DNA from: Gordonia terrae
Lineage (GTDB): Bacteria; Actinomycetota; Actinomycetes; Mycobacteriales; Mycobacteriaceae
Length of the DNA stretch: 64,000 nucleotides
Reading direction: 5' to 3'
Assembly: GCF_001698225.1 (NCBI RefSeq)
Contig: NZ_CP016594.1
Span: 2,294,001 to 2,358,000 of the forward strand
A program made the translations under genes and the position numbers. Position 1 is the stretch's first letter. Every line of letters starts with the position of its first letter. Below are positions 38,042 through 47,697 of the stretch, in pieces. A model generated the notes under the pieces. It did no database searches and was not told the origin of the DNA. It worked only from the letters and a program-made list of their open reading frames with translations.

Positions 38042-38522
38042 GGTTACGCACGCGAATGTGAGCGCCGAGGTCGCAGCCCGCTCGGCTGCCGAACTGCCCG
38101 TGGGAGCGGTGTTCACCAACAGCGGCCGCATCTCCGCGGCGCGCTACCCCGGTGACTCGCCCACGACGCCGCCCTTCAGCAAGCGTGACCTGATCGCGCT
38201 CGACGACACGTTGAAGGCCGCGAGCGAGAAGGCCCTCGTCCGTTTCTCGGTGTACATCGGTGATCTGGACGGCGATGTGGAGGCCAGTGCGCGCGAGCTC
38301 CTCGCGAAGTCGCCCGAGCCCGCATACGGCACCCTGATCGCCGTCTCGCCGAACTCGCGCGACGTGGTCATCGTCTCCGGCAGTCTGGTGTCGAGCCGCG
38401 TGAACGATCGTGTGGCAGCCCTCGGCGTCACCGCCGCGGTCACCGGTTTCCGTCAGGGCAACCTGATCGACGGGCTGATCGCGTCGCTGCGCGTGATGGC
38501 CACCGCGGCCGCCGCCGGCTGA
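38028..38522 (+). CDS. DUF5130 family protein
   Basis: A 164-residue protein of unknown function, homologue of Rv2468c. Start GTG 38028 (MASGEVTH) lies inside the end of ctaJ and has GGGAG 9 nt upstream; overlap implies coupled translation. Pattern: GAVFTNSGRISAARYPGDSP, then FSKRDLIALDDTLKAASE, ARFS/RFSVYIGDLDGDVEA, and GFRQGNLIDGLIASLRV. The fold resembles the TPM-like domain of repair-type membrane-associated proteins. Link to the oxidase is by context only. Confidence 0.85.
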   Translation: MASGEVTHANVSAEVAARSAAELPVGAVFTNSGRISAARYPGDSPTTPPFSKRDLIALDDTLKAASEKALVRFSVYIGDLDGDVEASARELLAKSPEPAYGTLIAVSPNSRDVVIVSGSLVSSRVNDRVAALGVTAAVTGFRQGNLIDGLIASLRVMATAAAAG

Positions 38523-38544
38523 CCGCCTGCACCTGCACAGACCA

Positions 38545-38580
38545 CGAGGCCGCCCCACCTTCCGGTGGGGCGGCCTCGTC
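38545..38580. terminator. bidirectional terminator between DUF5130 gene and dctA
   Basis: A perfect 16-bp stem, ACGAGGCCGCCCCACC (38545-38560) and GGTGGGGCGGCCTCGT (38565-38580), with loop TTCC. It lies between two convergent genes and can serve both strands. Confidence 0.9.
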
Positions 38581-38613
38581 GTTGTCGTGGCGTCTCGCCC
38601 TGGTGGGTGAGAA

Positions 38614-40047
38614 CTAGTGGGCGAGGACCTTCTCGTGCGCCCCACGTGCAGTGGTGGCGTCCGATTCGAGTTCGTCGTCGACCATGTTGGACTCGTCGAA
38701 CGGGTCCCGACCCGACAGCACATCGTCGACGCGCTGCTTGTCGACGGTGCTGGTCCACGAGCCGACGAGCAGGGTGGCGACCGCGTTGCCGGAGAAATTC
38801 GTGACCGCACGTGCCTCGGACATGAACCGGTCGATACCGACGATGAGGCCGACGCCGTCGAGCATCTCCGGCCGGTGGGCCTGCAGTCCGCCGGCGAGTG
38901 TGGCCAGTCCCGCTCCGCTGACGCCGGCGGCGCCCTTGGAGGCGATGATCATGAAGGCGAGCAGGCCGATCTGCTCGCCGACCGACAACGGGTCGCCCAT
39001 CGCATCGGCGATGAAGATCGACGCCATCGTGAGGTAGATCGCGGTGCCGTCGAGGTTGAACGAGTAGCCGGTCGGCACCACGACGCCGACGGTCGTCTTC
39101 TCGACGCCGAGATGCTCCATCTTGGCGATGAGGCGGGGGAGCGCCGACTCCGACGACGAGGTGGCGAAGATCAGCAGGTACTCGCGGGCGAGGTAGCGCA
39201 CCAGGCGGAAGATCGAGACCCCGGAGACCGTGCGCAGCAGCACGCCGAGCACGCCGAAGACGAAGACAAGGCAGGTGAGGTAGAACGCGAGCATCAGGGT
39301 CAGCAATTGCTGGACCGCGGCCCAACCGGTCTGGCCGACCACGTTGGCGATCGCGCCGAACGCGCCGATCGGTGCGACCCAGAGCACCATCGTCAACACT
39401 TTGAAGACGAGCTTCTGGAAGTACGAGACCGCGGTGAGGATCGGTTCCCCGGTGCGGCCCATGGCCTGGATCGCAAAGCCCACGAGCAGGGCGACGAACA
39501 AGGCCTGCAGGACACTTCCCTCGGTCAGCGCGGACAACATGGACTCGGGGATGATGCCCTGGATGAAGTCGAGGGTTCCGCCCGATTCGTGTGCGTCCTC
39601 GGCCAGCTCGGCTCCCTTGCCCGACATCGCGTCGACGTTGAGGCCGTCGCCGGGCTGGATGATGTTGCCGACGACCAGGCCGATCGCCAGTGCGACCGTC
39701 GACATCGCCAGGAAGTAGACGAACGCGAGGCCGCCGACCTTGCCGACCGTCGCGGCCTTGCGAACCGAGCCGATGCCCAGCACGATCGTGCAGAAGATGA
39801 CCGGCGCGATCATCATCTTGATCAGGCTGACGAACATGGTGCCGAGCACACCGAGGTCCTTGCCGACGCCGGGCGCGACGAGCCCGACCACGACGCCCGC
39901 GACCACCGCGATGATGACGGCGATGTAGAGCCAATGGGTGCGGTCCCGCTTCTTCGCGGGCGCGCCGGACGTATCGTCGGGCGTGGTCGCGATCGGGTCG
40001 GAATCTTCTCCGGCCGGTGAGCCACCGGACCTGCCTCGAATGTTCAT
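38614..40047 (-). CDS. dctA: C4-dicarboxylate:cation symporter (DAACS family)
   Basis: A 477-residue inner-membrane transporter of the dicarboxylate/amino acid:cation symporter family. Hallmarks are the Ser-rich hairpin IFATSSSESALPRL, TGYSFNLDGTAIYL and ASKGAAGVSGAG. Eight membrane helices plus two re-entrant loops are expected. ATG 40047 follows GAGGAGAG; a longer reading is not supported. The gene is divergent from a DcuS/DcuR-like two-component system, which fits uptake of succinate, fumarate or malate. Amino acid specificity cannot be excluded by sequence alone. Confidence 0.9.
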   Translation of the reverse strand: MNIRGRSGGSPAGEDSDPIATTPDDTSGAPAKKRDRTHWLYIAVIIAVVAGVVVGLVAPGVGKDLGVLGTMFVSLIKMMIAPVIFCTIVLGIGSVRKAATVGKVGGLAFVYFLAMSTVALAIGLVVGNIIQPGDGLNVDAMSGKGAELAEDAHESGGTLDFIQGIIPESMLSALTEGSVLQALFVALLVGFAIQAMGRTGEPILTAVSYFQKLVFKVLTMVLWVAPIGAFGAIANVVGQTGWAAVQQLLTLMLAFYLTCLVFVFGVLGVLLRTVSGVSIFRLVRYLAREYLLIFATSSSESALPRLIAKMEHLGVEKTTVGVVVPTGYSFNLDGTAIYLTMASIFIADAMGDPLSVGEQIGLLAFMIIASKGAAGVSGAGLATLAGGLQAHRPEMLDGVGLIVGIDRFMSEARAVTNFSGNAVATLLVGSWTSTVDKQRVDDVLSGRDPFDESNMVDDELESDATTARGAHEKVLAH

Positions 40048-40104
40048 CGGTGATTCTCTCCTCATCCACCTCGGACAACTGTGATTAGGATTGTGGCCCG
40101 GTGG

Positions 40105-40120
40105 GGTGACGCGGGTCACG
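40105..40120. promoter_or_regulatory. CRP/GlxR-like site between dctA and the sensor kinase
   Basis: The core GTGA (40106-40109), N6, TCAC (40116-40119) matches the inner part of the CRP/GlxR consensus TGTGA-N6-TCACA, with the outermost base differing on each side. It lies 58 bp upstream of dctA and 43 bp before the kinase start, in the divergent promoter region. Catabolite control of dicarboxylate uptake would make sense; function is inferred. Confidence 0.45.
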
Positions 40121-40162
40121 ATTGTGTTCATTACGTTCAGAGTGGGAACGAGGTCGGCTGGG

Positions 40163-41722
40163 ATGCGGTGGTACCCGCGAACGCTCGCCGGGCAGGTGGC
40201 GGCCCTCGCGCTGTCGGTCTTCGCGGTGGTCGTCGTCGCCGAGAGCGTCCTCGCGGCCGTGGACGCCCGGATCGACGGAAATCGCGCGGCGCGCGCGGAG
40301 GTCACCGCGGTGGCGGTCAGCCTCGCGGAGTCGCCGTCGACCGTCGCCGCGCTGACGTCCTCGGATCCGAGCGCGATTCTCCAGCCGGTGACCGAACGCG
40401 TGCGCGCTGCGACCGGGATCGCCTTCATCACCATCCTGGCGCCGGACCGGACCCGCTACACCCATACCGACCCCACCCGGATCGGGGAGCCATATCTGGG
40501 GAGCATCGATGCGGCCCTTCGCGGGCAGACCGTGACCGAGAACTACACGGGCACCCTCGGGCCCTCCATCCGCACGATCGCACCCGTTCGCACCACGGAC
40601 GGGCGGGTGGTGGGGATGGTCGCCGCCGGCATCACACAGAGCACCCTGACCTCGGCGTGGCGTGGCCAGTTGCCGCTGATCGCCCTCGCCGCCTTCGCGG
40701 CCCTGGCCACCGCCGTCGGCGGTGTGTGGTGGATACGGCGACGCCTGCTGCGGCAGACCGGCGGCCTGGCGCCCGCGGAACTGCGGTTGATGTACGACCA
40801 TCACGACGCCGTGCTCCGGTCGGTGCGGGAGGGATTGGTGGTCGTGGAGGACGGACGACCCGCCCTCGTCAACTCCGAAGCGCGACGGCTTCTCGGCATC
40901 GAGGCCGACACGTCTCCCGACGAACTGCCCGCGTTCCTCACCGACGGCGACGAGGAGACGGACGTGACCTACGCCGAGCGGGGCCGGGTGCTGCTCGTGA
41001 GCCGGTCCCCGGTGTCCGGCCGCCGACGGTCCTCGGTCGTGACCATCCGTGACCGCACCGAACTCGAGGACGCGATGGGTGAGCTCGACTCGATGACGCG
41101 GTTCGCCGAGGCACTCCGGTCCCAGGCACACGAGGCCGCCAACCGGTTGCACACGATCGTCGCGCTCGTCGAGATGGGCCGGCCCGACGAGGCGGTCCGA
41201 CTCGCGACCACCGAGTTCGAGCTGTCCCAACAGCTCATCGACCGGATGACCCAGGCGGTCGCCGAACCCGCACTGGTCGCCCTGCTGCTGGGCAAGACCG
41301 CGCAGGCCGCCGAGCGCGGCATCCCGCTGTCGCTGACCGAGGAGTCGCAGGTGAGCGACGCCGCCACCCGGGTGCTCACACCCGGCGAGATGATCACGGT
41401 CGTGGGCAACCTCATCGACAACGCACTGGACGCCTGCGACCCGGCCGATCCATGGGTCGAGGTGACCGTCGTCGGCGACGACCGCATGCTCGACATCGTG
41501 GTCGCCGACAGCGGAGCCGGCATGAACGCCGAACTGTTCGAGCGCGCGACCACCCGGGGTTATTCGACCAAGGCGGGCGGTGACGCCGCCGGCCGCGGGC
41601 TAGGCCTCGCGCTGGTCTCGCAGGTCGTCGCACGCCGGCACGGGACGATCAGCGCCGAGAACACCTACGGTTCGGTCATCTCGGTACACATGCGTGTCGA
41701 CGAGCAGGCGGGCACACCGTGA
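40163..41722 (+). CDS. sensor histidine kinase, CitA/DcuS type
   Basis: A 519-residue membrane kinase. A membrane helix (about residues 8-32) leads to an extracytoplasmic single Cache domain, a second helix near 175-200, a PAS-like domain, then the CitA/DcuS-type H-box LRSQAHEAANRLHTIVALVEMG, the N-box VVGNLIDNALDA, and DSGAGM and GRGLGLALV. ATG 40163 is chosen because it begins the basic segment before the first helix; an ATG at 40091 is possible. It probably senses C4-dicarboxylate or citrate and signals to the next gene. Confidence 0.9.
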   Translation: MRWYPRTLAGQVAALALSVFAVVVVAESVLAAVDARIDGNRAARAEVTAVAVSLAESPSTVAALTSSDPSAILQPVTERVRAATGIAFITILAPDRTRYTHTDPTRIGEPYLGSIDAALRGQTVTENYTGTLGPSIRTIAPVRTTDGRVVGMVAAGITQSTLTSAWRGQLPLIALAAFAALATAVGGVWWIRRRLLRQTGGLAPAELRLMYDHHDAVLRSVREGLVVVEDGRPALVNSEARRLLGIEADTSPDELPAFLTDGDEETDVTYAERGRVLLVSRSPVSGRRRSSVVTIRDRTELEDAMGELDSMTRFAEALRSQAHEAANRLHTIVALVEMGRPDEAVRLATTEFELSQQLIDRMTQAVAEPALVALLLGKTAQAAERGIPLSLTEESQVSDAATRVLTPGEMITVVGNLIDNALDACDPADPWVEVTVVGDDRMLDIVVADSGAGMNAELFERATTRGYSTKAGGDAAGRGLGLALVSQVVARRHGTISAENTYGSVISVHMRVDEQAGTP

Positions 41723-42399
41723 TCCGCGTCTTGATCGTCGAAGACGAACCGGTCATCGCCGAGGCGCACCGGGACTATCTCGTCCGGTTGGGCGGCTTCG
41801 AGGTCGTGGGTGCCGTGTCCACGGCGCAGGAGGCGCTGCGGATGGCCGCCGCCGGTTCGGTGGACCTGGTTCTGCTCGATCTGGGTCTGCCCGACGCCCG
41901 CGGGGTCGACCTCGCGTCTGCGCTGTCGGGTGTGCGTCCGGCCCCCGACGTCATCGCGATCACCGCTCAGCGTGATCTGGCGACCGTCCGCAGCGCGATG
42001 TCCCGCGGGGTGCTGCTCTACCTGCTGAAGCCGTTCACGTTCGCGGCGTTCCGCGAGAAGATCGAACAGTACCTGCGGTACCGCGAGGCGCTCACCGGCG
42101 ATGCCGACGCGGTCAGTCAACGGGATGTGGACCGGGCGCTGGCCGAACTGCGGACGAGCGACACGCGACGCTCGGCGAAGAAGGGGGCCGCTCCGCAGAC
42201 CGAGGACGCCGTGAGCCGCGCCGTCCGCGACAGTCCCGACGGGCTCACCGCATCGGAGGTGGCCCGCGCGCTCGGTTCCTCGCGGGTCACGGCGTGGCGA
42301 TACCTGGAGCGTCTCGCCGACGACCGAGTCCTCGAACGCGACACCCAGTACGGCTCGGCGGGCAGGCCGCAGGTGCGCTATCGGTGGCGGCGGCGCTGA
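41719..42399 (+). CDS. response regulator, CitB/DcuR type
   Basis: A 226-residue regulator. The receiver domain (residues 3-120) has acidic residues EDE (8-10), phosphoacceptor Asp54 in LLDLGLPD, and Lys in YLLKPFTF. The C-terminal winged helix (about 165-220) contains TASEVARALGSSRVTAWRYLERL. GTG 41719 overlaps the kinase TGA (GTGA), so the pair is coupled. The divergent dctA is the likely target. Confidence 0.92.
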   Translation: MIRVLIVEDEPVIAEAHRDYLVRLGGFEVVGAVSTAQEALRMAAAGSVDLVLLDLGLPDARGVDLASALSGVRPAPDVIAITAQRDLATVRSAMSRGVLLYLLKPFTFAAFREKIEQYLRYREALTGDADAVSQRDVDRALAELRTSDTRRSAKKGAAPQTEDAVSRAVRDSPDGLTASEVARALGSSRVTAWRYLERLADDRVLERDTQYGSAGRPQVRYRWRRR

Positions 42400-42411
42400 C
42401 GACTTCGACGG

Positions 42412-43476
42412 TCAGCGGTAGGTGCGCACCAGGGGGCAGGTGAACGGATCGCGGTGGCCGAGACCCACCTGGTTCAGATAGCGGATGACGATGCCGTACG
42501 AGGCGACCAGGGAGGTCTCGGTGTAGGTCACGCCGTGCAGTGCGCAGTGGGCGCGCACCAGTGGCTGGACCTTTCGCAGGTTGGGTCGCGGCATGCTCGG
42601 GAACAGGTGGTGCTCGATCTGGTAATTGAGGCCGCCCATCATCACATCGGTGAACAGGCCGCCCCTGACATTGCGCGACATGAGCACCTGGCGACGCAGG
42701 AAGTCGACACGTAAGTCCTTGGGCACCAGCGGCATTCCCTTGTGGTTCGGCGCAAACGCGCCGCCGAGCAGCGTTCCGAAGACGCCGAGCGCGACAGCGA
42801 TGAAGCACACCGCCTGAACCGGCGTCATCACGAGGAACGGCACCGCGAAACCGAGACCGAGGCGGAGTACGATGAGACCGATCTCCAGGGCGCGGTGGGG
42901 TATCGGCGTCCGCGCGGTCAGACCCTGGATGCTGGCGATGTGCAGGGACACTCCCTCCAGCGTCAGCAACGGGATGAAGAGCCAGCCCTGACGGCGTGCG
43001 AACCAGCGACGGAAACCGGTGCGGGCGGCCGCGTATTCGGGCACGAATGCGATGGGACCGTCCGCGATGTCGGGGTCGACGCCGATCTGATTGGGGGCCC
43101 GGTGATGCCGGTTGTGCTTGTTGCGCCACCAGTGCAGCGACAGGCCCGCTCCCGCGGCCGCGAGCAGTCGGGCCGCCCAGTCGTTCGCACGGGGAGAGGA
43201 GAACATCTGCCGGTGGGCTCCGTCATGGCCCAGGAACCCGAACTGGGCGCTGATCACCGCGGCCACGACCGCGAGCGCGAGTTGCCACCACGTCTCGCCG
43301 AGGACGACGACGAGCGCCCACACAGCCAGGAACGCGAGGACGGTGAGAGTGATCCGGTAGGCGTAGAAACCGCGCCGGCGGTCGAGGAGGCCGGACTCGC
43401 GGACCTCCGCGGCCAGATCCGTATAGGAACTCACGAATTTCGTGCTGCCGGCGGTGGAGGCGTCGGTGGGGGACAT
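42412..43476 (-). CDS. fatty acid desaturase
   Basis: A 354-residue membrane di-iron desaturase. Three His boxes are present: HDGAH, HNRHH and QIEHH, with four hydrophobic stretches between. The first-box spacing and QIEHH place it with acyl-CoA/linoleoyl-type front-end desaturases such as the mycobacterial DesA3 (Rv3229c) relatives. ATG 43476 has GAGG 6 nt upstream; the in-frame ATG 43488 is less well served. Electron donor not encoded nearby. It is convergent with the response regulator. Confidence 0.92.
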   Translation of the reverse strand: MSPTDASTAGSTKFVSSYTDLAAEVRESGLLDRRRGFYAYRITLTVLAFLAVWALVVVLGETWWQLALAVVAAVISAQFGFLGHDGAHRQMFSSPRANDWAARLLAAAGAGLSLHWWRNKHNRHHRAPNQIGVDPDIADGPIAFVPEYAAARTGFRRWFARRQGWLFIPLLTLEGVSLHIASIQGLTARTPIPHRALEIGLIVLRLGLGFAVPFLVMTPVQAVCFIAVALGVFGTLLGGAFAPNHKGMPLVPKDLRVDFLRRQVLMSRNVRGGLFTDVMMGGLNYQIEHHLFPSMPRPNLRKVQPLVRAHCALHGVTYTETSLVASYGIVIRYLNQVGLGHRDPFTCPLVRTYR

Positions 43477-43780
43477 CGGGGGCCTCATGGCCTTCTGTCG
43501 GTGCCGATTACGCCGTCAGTCGTCGGAGACCGGGGCGTGTCACGAAAGTCATGAACCGGACGTCGAGGGTCACGGTGGCACCTCCAGTATGCCAGAGATG
43601 GCCGCATCCCATCCGGCGCCGGCTTCGCGATCTCGAAGGAGGCGTACACTCGAGAGACGGGACCGGGACGACTAGTCCGGCGGAATCACCGCCCACAGCA
43701 CCGGCCCTCCGACCGCACCCGTTTGCGGCGGAGTCAGGCAGTCACATGATCAATCCGTCCCCACAGTCGCGAGCACGCTG
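43477..43780. other. intergenic region without a supported gene
   Basis: Only short frames lacking family resemblance occur here. The region should contain the desaturase promoter on the minus strand and that of the small genes that follow. I saw no repeat or clear RNA structure. Confidence 0.4.
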
Positions 43781-43966
43781 ATGTCCGCGCGTATGGATCT
43801 CCCGCCGATCGCCCGCCGGCTCAACGAACGTCTGACCGAGGGCGTCGGCGACAGTGGGCTCGACGCGCAACTCGTCGCCATGCTCCACGAGGTGCGCGCG
43901 CTCGTCGTGAACGCCGTCACCGAACTCGAGAACGACCAGATCATCAGCAGCTCGCTATCGCGTTGA
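43781..43966 (+). CDS. small helical hypothetical protein
   Basis: A 61-residue protein of unknown function. Predicted as two helices, LPPIARRLNERLTEGV and LDAQLVAMLHEVRALVVNAVTELEND. Codon use has the strong third-position GC of its neighbours, and it heads a run of three same-strand genes. A weak GAGC precedes ATG 43781. No domain is recognised. Confidence 0.5.
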   Translation: MSARMDLPPIARRLNERLTEGVGDSGLDAQLVAMLHEVRALVVNAVTELENDQIISSSLSR

Positions 43967-44026
43967 GCGCCAGCACAATTCTCCCGACGACGAACGGTGC
44001 CGCCGGGGCAACCGAAAGGGGCCGTC

Positions 44027-44431
44027 ATGACGGTCATCATCGGGGTCGTCATCCTCGTCGCGGCAGTGATCGCGACCGTGGTGGGGTTCCTCGCCAACAA
44101 CGGAAGTGCACACGCATTGCCGTCCGACAGTTTCGCCGTCTTCGGCTATCACGTCACCGGAACCACCGGGACCCTGCTCCTCCACGGAGTCGTCCTGGGG
44201 GCCGTGGGCATGCTCGGTCTCGCCCTGATCCTGGCCGGGGCCCGACGGTCCTCGCGCCGCGGACGAGCGGCCCGGCGCGACCTGAAACGCTCCGAACAGC
44301 GCGTGGCCGCATACGACAGCGACGAGAGTGAACGGACCCACCATCAGTCGGCAGTTCCCGCGGCATCGTCCGGGGCGCCGCACCGGGCCGGATCTGCACG
44401 CAACTGGCGACACCCGCTGGCCAGCCGATGA
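44027..44431 (+). CDS. small membrane protein, hypothetical
   Basis: A 134-residue protein with two membrane helices (about residues 2-24 and 46-70) joined by a short outside loop, then a basic cytoplasmic tail (RRSSRRGRAARRDLKRSE). ATG 44027 has GAAAGGGG upstream; the in-frame ATG 43997 lacks this. Its stop overlaps the next start (ATGA), so the two are coupled. Function unknown. Confidence 0.72.
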   Translation: MTVIIGVVILVAAVIATVVGFLANNGSAHALPSDSFAVFGYHVTGTTGTLLLHGVVLGAVGMLGLALILAGARRSSRRGRAARRDLKRSEQRVAAYDSDESERTHHQSAVPAASSGAPHRAGSARNWRHPLASR

Positions 44432-44895
44432 ACGCCGAAGCCGCAACCGCGACCGTCGAATCCCCGGAGAACCAACGCTTCTCACTCAAACCCGAGGGTT
44501 CGGCCCGTGGCTCGGTCGATGGTGCGTGGTGGCCGGAGACGCACGATCTCGCCACGGAACTGCCGACAATCGCCCGCTCCGTCGGCCGCCGACTGACGCG
44601 ACTCGAACGCGTCGGCTATCACCTCGTCGACTGGGATGCGCCCGCCGCGGGCAAGACCACCTGCAACGGGGACACGGTGCGCTTGGAGGGTTTCGGGGCA
44701 TGGACACCGGGCATCGTCCGCTTCATGGGCCCGGGTGGAACGCTGTCGGTCACCCTGATCGGTGCGGACACCGACCCCGAGACGGCGCGCGCCGTGATGG
44801 CGCGCGCCGCGTCGCCGGACAACATCGAGTCGTCGGCGACTCTCGCCGGCAGCCACGCCGACGCCGGTCCCGCCCCGGCCCCGACGCCGCGGTAG
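44428..44895 (+). CDS. DUF5994 family protein
   Basis: A 155-residue protein matching the actinobacterial DUF5994 pattern: VDGAWWPETHDLATELPTIA, RLERVGYHLVDWD, VRLEGFGAWTPGIVRFMG and LSVTLIGADTDPETARAVM. Function unknown; no catalytic motif or signal peptide. ATG 44428 overlaps the membrane-protein stop by 4 nt. It is convergent with pepN, 3 bp apart. The tail is Ala/Pro-rich and likely disordered. Confidence 0.8.
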   Translation: MNAEAATATVESPENQRFSLKPEGSARGSVDGAWWPETHDLATELPTIARSVGRRLTRLERVGYHLVDWDAPAAGKTTCNGDTVRLEGFGAWTPGIVRFMGPGGTLSVTLIGADTDPETARAVMARAASPDNIESSATLAGSHADAGPAPAPTPR

Positions 44896-44898
44896 GGC

Positions 44899-47499
44899 TC
44901 AGCCCTCGGCGTCGAAGGCGCGTGCCCGCAGCGACCTCGCCACACCGTCGCGGCCCTCGGAGATCAGTCTCTTGAGGGCGGGCGGGTGGTCCGCGGCGAG
45001 GAACTCCTCGGCCAGGTCCAGAGCTCGCTGCGACATCGCCCAGCTGGGATACAGGCCGACGACAACCGTCTGTGCGACCTCGCTGGATCGACGCGCCCAC
45101 ACCTCGGGCACGGCGTCGAAGTACTTCTCGACGTACGGCTCGAGCAGTTCGGCCTGGCCAGGCCGGGCAAAGCCGCCGATCATGGTGCGGGTGTAGACGT
45201 TCGAGAGTGTGTCGTCCTCCACGGCGCGAGTCCACGTGTCCGCCTTCGCTTCCGCCAGCGGCCGCGCTGCGCGGGCCAGGGCCGCCGAACGGGTGCCGGT
45301 CGCGGTGTTGTCACGTTCGGCCTCGGCATCGATGACCGGGGTCGACGCCGGATCGGTGTCGATGGCCCCGGCCGTGGCGAGCGCGGTCACCAGTTTCCAC
45401 CGCAGGTCGGTGTCCACGGCGAGACCATCGAGTCCGTGCTCGGCCGGGTCCGCGCCGTCGAGGAGCGCGCGGGCGACGTCGGTCTGGTCGTCGTTGATCC
45501 GGCCGGCGAGCCAGGTGTTGACGAACGCGAGCTGATGGTCGGAGCCGGCATCGGCGGCGCGGGCGAGTTCGAGCATGCGCGAACTGAACCCGGGACGGCC
45601 TGTCGTCGCCGCCCACTCGGGATCGGCGTAGGACTCGATGGCCGTCGTCGCCTGCAACAGGACTCGCTGCACCACACCGATTTCCGACTCGCCGGCGATG
45701 CCCCGGCGTACCAGCTCGACGAAGTCGCGGGCCCGCATCTCGGCCTGGCGGGTCATCTCCCACGCCGCCGACCACACCAGGGTGCGCGGCATCGGATCGC
45801 TGATGTCGCCGATCCGGGCGGTCGCGGTGGCCAGCGACTCCGGGTCGAGGCGGACCGAGGCGTAGGTCAGGTCGCCGTCGTTGAGCAGCACCAGATCTCC
45901 GCGGTGCACCCCGACGAGATCGGCGACATCGGTGCGTTCGCCCGCGATGTCGAGCTCGACGCTGTGCGTCTGTTCGATGGCGCCCGATCCGTTGTCGGCG
46001 TAGACGCCCACACGCAGGCGGTGGACCCTGGTCTCGCCGGCGCCCGGAGCGGCGCCGTCCTGGACGATGGTGAACCGGGTGAACGCGCCGGAGTCGTCGA
46101 GCTCGAAGTCGGGCCGGATGACGTTGATGCCCGTGGTGCGCAGCCATTGGGCGCCCCAGTCCGACAGGTCGCGTCCCGACGACTTCTCCAGCGCGCCCAG
46201 CAGATCGGCGAACGTCGCGTTGCCGAACTCGTGCGCGGCGAAGTAGCTGCGCAGCCCGGCGAGGAAGTCGTCGAGACCCACGTAGGCGACGAGTTGCTTC
46301 AGCACCGACGCGCCCTTGGCGTAGGTGATGCCGTCGAAGTTGACCTCGACAGCCGCGATGTCGGGGATGTCGGCGGCCACCGGGTGGGTCGAGGGCAGCT
46401 GGTCCTGGCGGTAGGCCCAGGACTTCTCGACGTTGGCGAAGGTCGTCCAGGCGCTGGTGTACTCGGTCGCCTCGGACTGGCACAGCACCGAGGCGAACGT
46501 GGCGAAGGACTCGTTGAGCCACAGGTCATCCCACCACTGCATGGTGACGAGGTCGCCGAACCACATGTGCGCCATCTCGTGCAGGACGGTCTCGGCGCGA
46601 CGCTCGTAGAGGTATTTGGTCACGCGGGACCGGAAGACGTAGTCCTCGAGGAAGGTGACGGCGCCGGCGTTCTCCATCGCACCGGCGTTGAACTCGGGGA
46701 CGAACAGCTGGTCGTACTTGCCGAAGGCGTAGGGGATGCCGAAGTTCTTGTGGTAGAACCCGAATCCCTGCTTGGTCTCGGTGAACAGTCGCTCGGCGTC
46801 CATGAACTCGGCGAGCGACGCGCGGCAGTAGATGCCCAGGGGGATGTCACCGTGCTCGTCGGAGTAGACGTCGGTCCACTCCGCGTAGGGCCCTGCGATG
46901 AGGGCGACGAGATAGGTGCTCATCGGGACGGTCTCCCGGAAGCGATGCACCACGGCGGAAGTGGCGCCGTCCGGGTCGGCCGGGGCCTCCGCGTGCGCCG
47001 CGTTGGAGATGACCTTCCAGTCCGCGGGCGCGGTGACCGTCACGGTGTAGGTCGCCTTGAGGTCGGGCTGGTCGAAGCACGCGAACATCCGCTTGGCGTC
47101 GGCGGTCTCGAACTGCGAGTAGAGGTAGACCGAGTCGTCGGACTGGTCGACGAACCGGTGGAGACCCTCCCCGGTGTTGGAGTAGGCGCAGTCGGCGACC
47201 ACCGTCAGCGTGTTGTCGGCGGCGAGGCCGGTCAACGGGATGCCGACCGACTCGTCGAAGCCGGACACGTCGAGGTCGGTGCCGTTCAGGGTCGCCGAGA
47301 TCAGGGCGGGAGCGACGAGGTCGATGAACGTCTCGCTGCCCTCCGTCGCCGTGAACCGCACCGTCGTCGTGGATCTGAACGTCTCGGACCCGGGCGCCCC
47401 GGAACCGTCGGTGAGGTCGAGCTCGATCTGATAGTTCGACACTTCGAGGATTGCTGCGCGGTCGCGGGCCTGGTCTCTGGTGAGGTTCGGAGCAGTCAC
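44899..47499 (-). CDS. pepN: aminopeptidase N, M1 family
   Basis: An 866-residue zinc aminopeptidase that removes N-terminal residues from peptides; cytoplasmic. The exopeptidase motif GAMENAG is followed by the zinc site [10 protein letters not shown] and NESFATF (HExxH-x18-E), near residues 300-330. The C-terminal ERAP1-like helical domain makes up the last 350 residues. GTG 47499 gives [15 protein letters not shown], the usual start in actinobacteria; the upstream extension lacks coding character. It corresponds to Rv2467 and is divergent from the DsbA-like gene, as in mycobacteria. Confidence 0.95.
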   Translation of the reverse strand: MTAPNLTRDQARDRAAILEVSNYQIELDLTDGSGAPGSETFRSTTTVRFTATEGSETFIDLVAPALISATLNGTDLDVSGFDESVGIPLTGLAADNTLTVVADCAYSNTGEGLHRFVDQSDDSVYLYSQFETADAKRMFACFDQPDLKATYTVTVTAPADWKVISNAAHAEAPADPDGATSAVVHRFRETVPMSTYLVALIAGPYAEWTDVYSDEHGDIPLGIYCRASLAEFMDAERLFTETKQGFGFYHKNFGIPYAFGKYDQLFVPEFNAGAMENAGAVTFLEDYVFRSRVTKYLYERRAETVLHEMAHMWFGDLVTMQWWDDLWLNESFATFASVLCQSEATEYTSAWTTFANVEKSWAYRQDQLPSTHPVAADIPDIAAVEVNFDGITYAKGASVLKQLVAYVGLDDFLAGLRSYFAAHEFGNATFADLLGALEKSSGRDLSDWGAQWLRTTGINVIRPDFELDDSGAFTRFTIVQDGAAPGAGETRVHRLRVGVYADNGSGAIEQTHSVELDIAGERTDVADLVGVHRGDLVLLNDGDLTYASVRLDPESLATATARIGDISDPMPRTLVWSAAWEMTRQAEMRARDFVELVRRGIAGESEIGVVQRVLLQATTAIESYADPEWAATTGRPGFSSRMLELARAADAGSDHQLAFVNTWLAGRINDDQTDVARALLDGADPAEHGLDGLAVDTDLRWKLVTALATAGAIDTDPASTPVIDAEAERDNTATGTRSAALARAARPLAEAKADTWTRAVEDDTLSNVYTRTMIGGFARPGQAELLEPYVEKYFDAVPEVWARRSSEVAQTVVVGLYPSWAMSQRALDLAEEFLAADHPPALKRLISEGRDGVARSLRARAFDAEG

Positions 47500-47697
47500 G
47501 CAGGCCAGCTTATCCAGCTCAGGACGTGGGTGGTGTCCTCCGCAACCCGACGGGTCCGGGATCGCTCGGCCGGTTGCCGTGGGTCCGCCCGCGATCACGG
47601 GAACAGTTCGGTGCGCGGCGATGTTGAGGCGTCCGACGGCGCCGCCGGGCCGGACGCCCGGCACCAGCTGAACAGCAGACCCTCGAGAGGACGTTTC

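Noticed and set aside
38453..40078. Alternative 541-codon minus-strand frame over dctA
   Set aside because: Out of frame with the SSSES and NLDGT motifs of the transporter; Arg-rich shadow.
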